From contig JAAAUF010000686.1 of the NCBI GenBank assembly GCA_015499985.1, positions 1 through 22,542 of the forward strand: a DNA stretch of 22,542 bases, in the 5' to 3' direction. Below the pieces are notes generated by a model. The model did no database searches. It was not told the origin of the DNA and was given only the letters and a program-made list of their open reading frames with translations. This stretch comes from Haplosporangium gracile. Its lineage: Eukaryota; Mortierellomycota; Mortierellomycetes; Mortierellales; Mortierellaceae. Shown here one piece after another: positions 21,482 to 22,542 of this stretch (its first letter is position 1; each line of letters starts with the position of its first letter). The position numbers and the translations under genes are program-made.

Positions 21482-22241
21482 AAATCTAATAACAGAAACA
21501 TTTTTCATTGTTACACTTAGCATTTTTACATCGAGATAATTTTTTTCAATGAAAGTTGCTTTATTGATATCATTAGTTTTATTTGCCTGCTTCTCCACTT
21601 TTTTTTTCAGTTATTTATTGAGAGGAAACATAGGGCCAGTATGCCAGTAGTATAATTGAGCAGCAAGAGTATTATCTGTTTGCGGACCAAATTCCCAAGG
21701 CAGCGCTTTCCTGCCTACAAGGGTGAAGTCTACATGGCGAAAAGGAGAGAAGAGGGTGGCAAATGGGTATAGTTCTATTATTATTTTTGCGTTTGTTTTT
21801 CAGGCACTGATACGGCATCGTATGTGCCACATGACTGTTAGAGCAGGGTCCACCGAGAGGCGGAGGGTCGAACGGAGCCGCCTCTCGCCGACAACAACCA
21901 CCCTACCTGTACTTTATTCCTCTTTGTAATTTATTTATCATGTTTCATCCTTCGGTTTTTGGTACACTTGTCTTTTTTTTCCCAGTTTAGATCTAACCTT
22001 TATGCTTTTTTGACATTTATTTTTATACTCTTTTGAACGGTGAGGGGCTGCCTGCTGGAGAGTAGTCAAAATGACAAGCGTAGTATTTGCGAAAATTGAT
22101 ATTTCCCCCAAAATGGACGGAGGGGAGAGGGACCGTGCCCGAGTCCTATGTTTCGCACGATTGATTCTTTTTTTTTTTTTTGCTACTCTCCACACTTCCA
22201 TCTCTCTTCCATTGACACTTGTCTCTCAACATTCCCTTGGC
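21482..22241. other. Spacer between gene D and the transposase gene
   Basis: AT-rich 3' flank of gene D, then a GC-rich island with an inverted repeat (21854-21887) and a CT-rich stretch leading to the transposase ATG. No open frame here is convincing. The left boundary of the mobile element may lie at 21838-21841. Confidence 0.55.
21854..21887. repeat. GC-rich 10-bp inverted repeat, possible element end
   Basis: CGAGAGGCGG at 21854-21863 and its exact complement CCGCCTCTCG at 21878-21887, with a 14-base loop. It begins 13 bases inside a TTA (21838-21840), the kind of 3-bp target duplicated by PIF/Harbinger elements. It lies about 355 bases upstream of the transposase ATG. The inverted repeat is certain; its role as a subterminal repeat of the element is a guess. 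Confidence 0.6.
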
Positions 22242-22542
22242 ATGCCTCCACCAACTTCTCGCGCTGTGTATATACAACAGTTGGAGCTCTTGCTCGTGGT
22301 CACCATCCTTGTTGCAGTTGCTGCCACTTGCGCTGGCATCAATCCTTCCCCCCTTGTTCCCATCGTCAATGAATTATCTCATCTGTTGGAGGAAGCGCTC
22401 GCAACCAGATACCTCGAGCCCCGTGTTGCCATTCCAGCTTCTGTGGAGTGGAGAACAAGGGTACTTGAGAGCTACCCCGATGAGATGTTCAAGCAGTTCA
22501 TGCGCATGTACAAAGTGCAGTTCAACACGCTGGCCGACTTGC
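22242..22542 (+). CDS. PIF/Harbinger (HARBI1-like) transposase, 5' part only
   Basis: An ATG frame open to the window edge, 100 codons, no stop. A hydrophobic segment occupies about residues 14-32. The diagnostic part is residues 80-99, 'YPDEMFKQFMRMYKVQFNTL', which matches the helical N-terminal region of HARBI1-like nucleases ('F...FRM...TF..L') that precedes the DDE_Tnp_4 catalytic domain. The catalytic DDE residues would lie beyond the window, so activity cannot be judged. A HARBI1-like transposase cuts and pastes its element with a partner Myb-like protein. A domesticated host copy is also possible. The window cuts the 3' end. Confidence 0.75.
   Translation, partial: MPPPTSRAVYIQQLELLLVVTILVAVAATCAGINPSPLVPIVNELSHLLEEALATRYLEPRVAIPASVEWRTRVLESYPDEMFKQFMRMYKVQFNTLADL

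Larger units (their letters stand above)
21838..22542 (+). mobile_element. Possible PIF/Harbinger element, left part
   Basis: Inferred from the HARBI1-like transposase start together with a TTA followed by GAGCAGGGTCCACC and a GC-rich inverted repeat, 400 bases upstream. The right end is outside the window, so terminal inverted repeats and the 3-bp duplication cannot be confirmed. The left boundary is a guess. Confidence 0.35.

Noticed and set aside
1..22542. tRNA, rRNA, CRISPR or bacterial-type operon signals
   Set aside because: Reading by eye for T-loop GGTTCGA motifs with matching arms, rRNA blocks and spaced direct repeats gave nothing convincing. A tRNA-finding program was not available, so a missed tRNA is possible.

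Overview
The window looks like nuclear DNA of a filamentous fungus, most likely an early-diverging Mortierellomycotina species (Mortierella, Linnemannia or a relative). Short GT-AG introns (62-218 nt) interrupt the genes, leaders are long and pyrimidine-rich, spacers are wide, and one gene encodes a small GPI-anchored Kre9/Knh1-type wall protein. The placement also rests on my memory that proteins like the large ones here are numerous in Mortierellaceae; no search was run.

Layout. 1-1899: no convincing gene. 1900-2628 (-): two-exon GPI-anchored Kre9/Knh1-like protein behind a TATA box. 2629-4043: spacer. 4044-7851 (-): gene A, three exons, 1208 aa. 7852-8509: its leader. 8510-10040 (-): gene B, two exons, 449 aa. 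10041-13540: spacer with a strong strand skew and a 29-bp tandem repeat. 13541-14061 (-): gene C, two exons, about 100 aa, short or broken. 14062-18749: spacer with only weak small ORFs. 18750-21481 (+): gene D, two exons, 882 aa. 21482-22241: spacer with a GC-rich inverted repeat. 22242 to the edge (+): start of a PIF/Harbinger (HARBI1-like) transposase gene.

The main result is that genes A-D are one dispersed paralogous family. All four open with a short module of about 80-100 residues split by a phase-2 intron at the same place. Across that junction the four proteins align without gaps over 17 residues (invariant P-x-R, then a hydrophobic V at the end). A and D also match from end to end over their roughly 690-800-residue C-terminal parts: a 'PRLFIVLP / W-x-x-F / GYDL' region, a 'G-x-x-x-W/F-I/V-C' motif and an LRR-like tail. 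B joins the same N-module to an unrelated Ser-rich, Cys-rich tail, and C stops just after the module. I see no kinase, NTPase P-loop, membrane anchor or known catalytic motif in the family, so its function is unknown. Its modular build, sequence divergence and position next to a transposon suggest a fast-evolving, lineage-expanded family.

The wall protein and the transposase have no evident functional link to the family.
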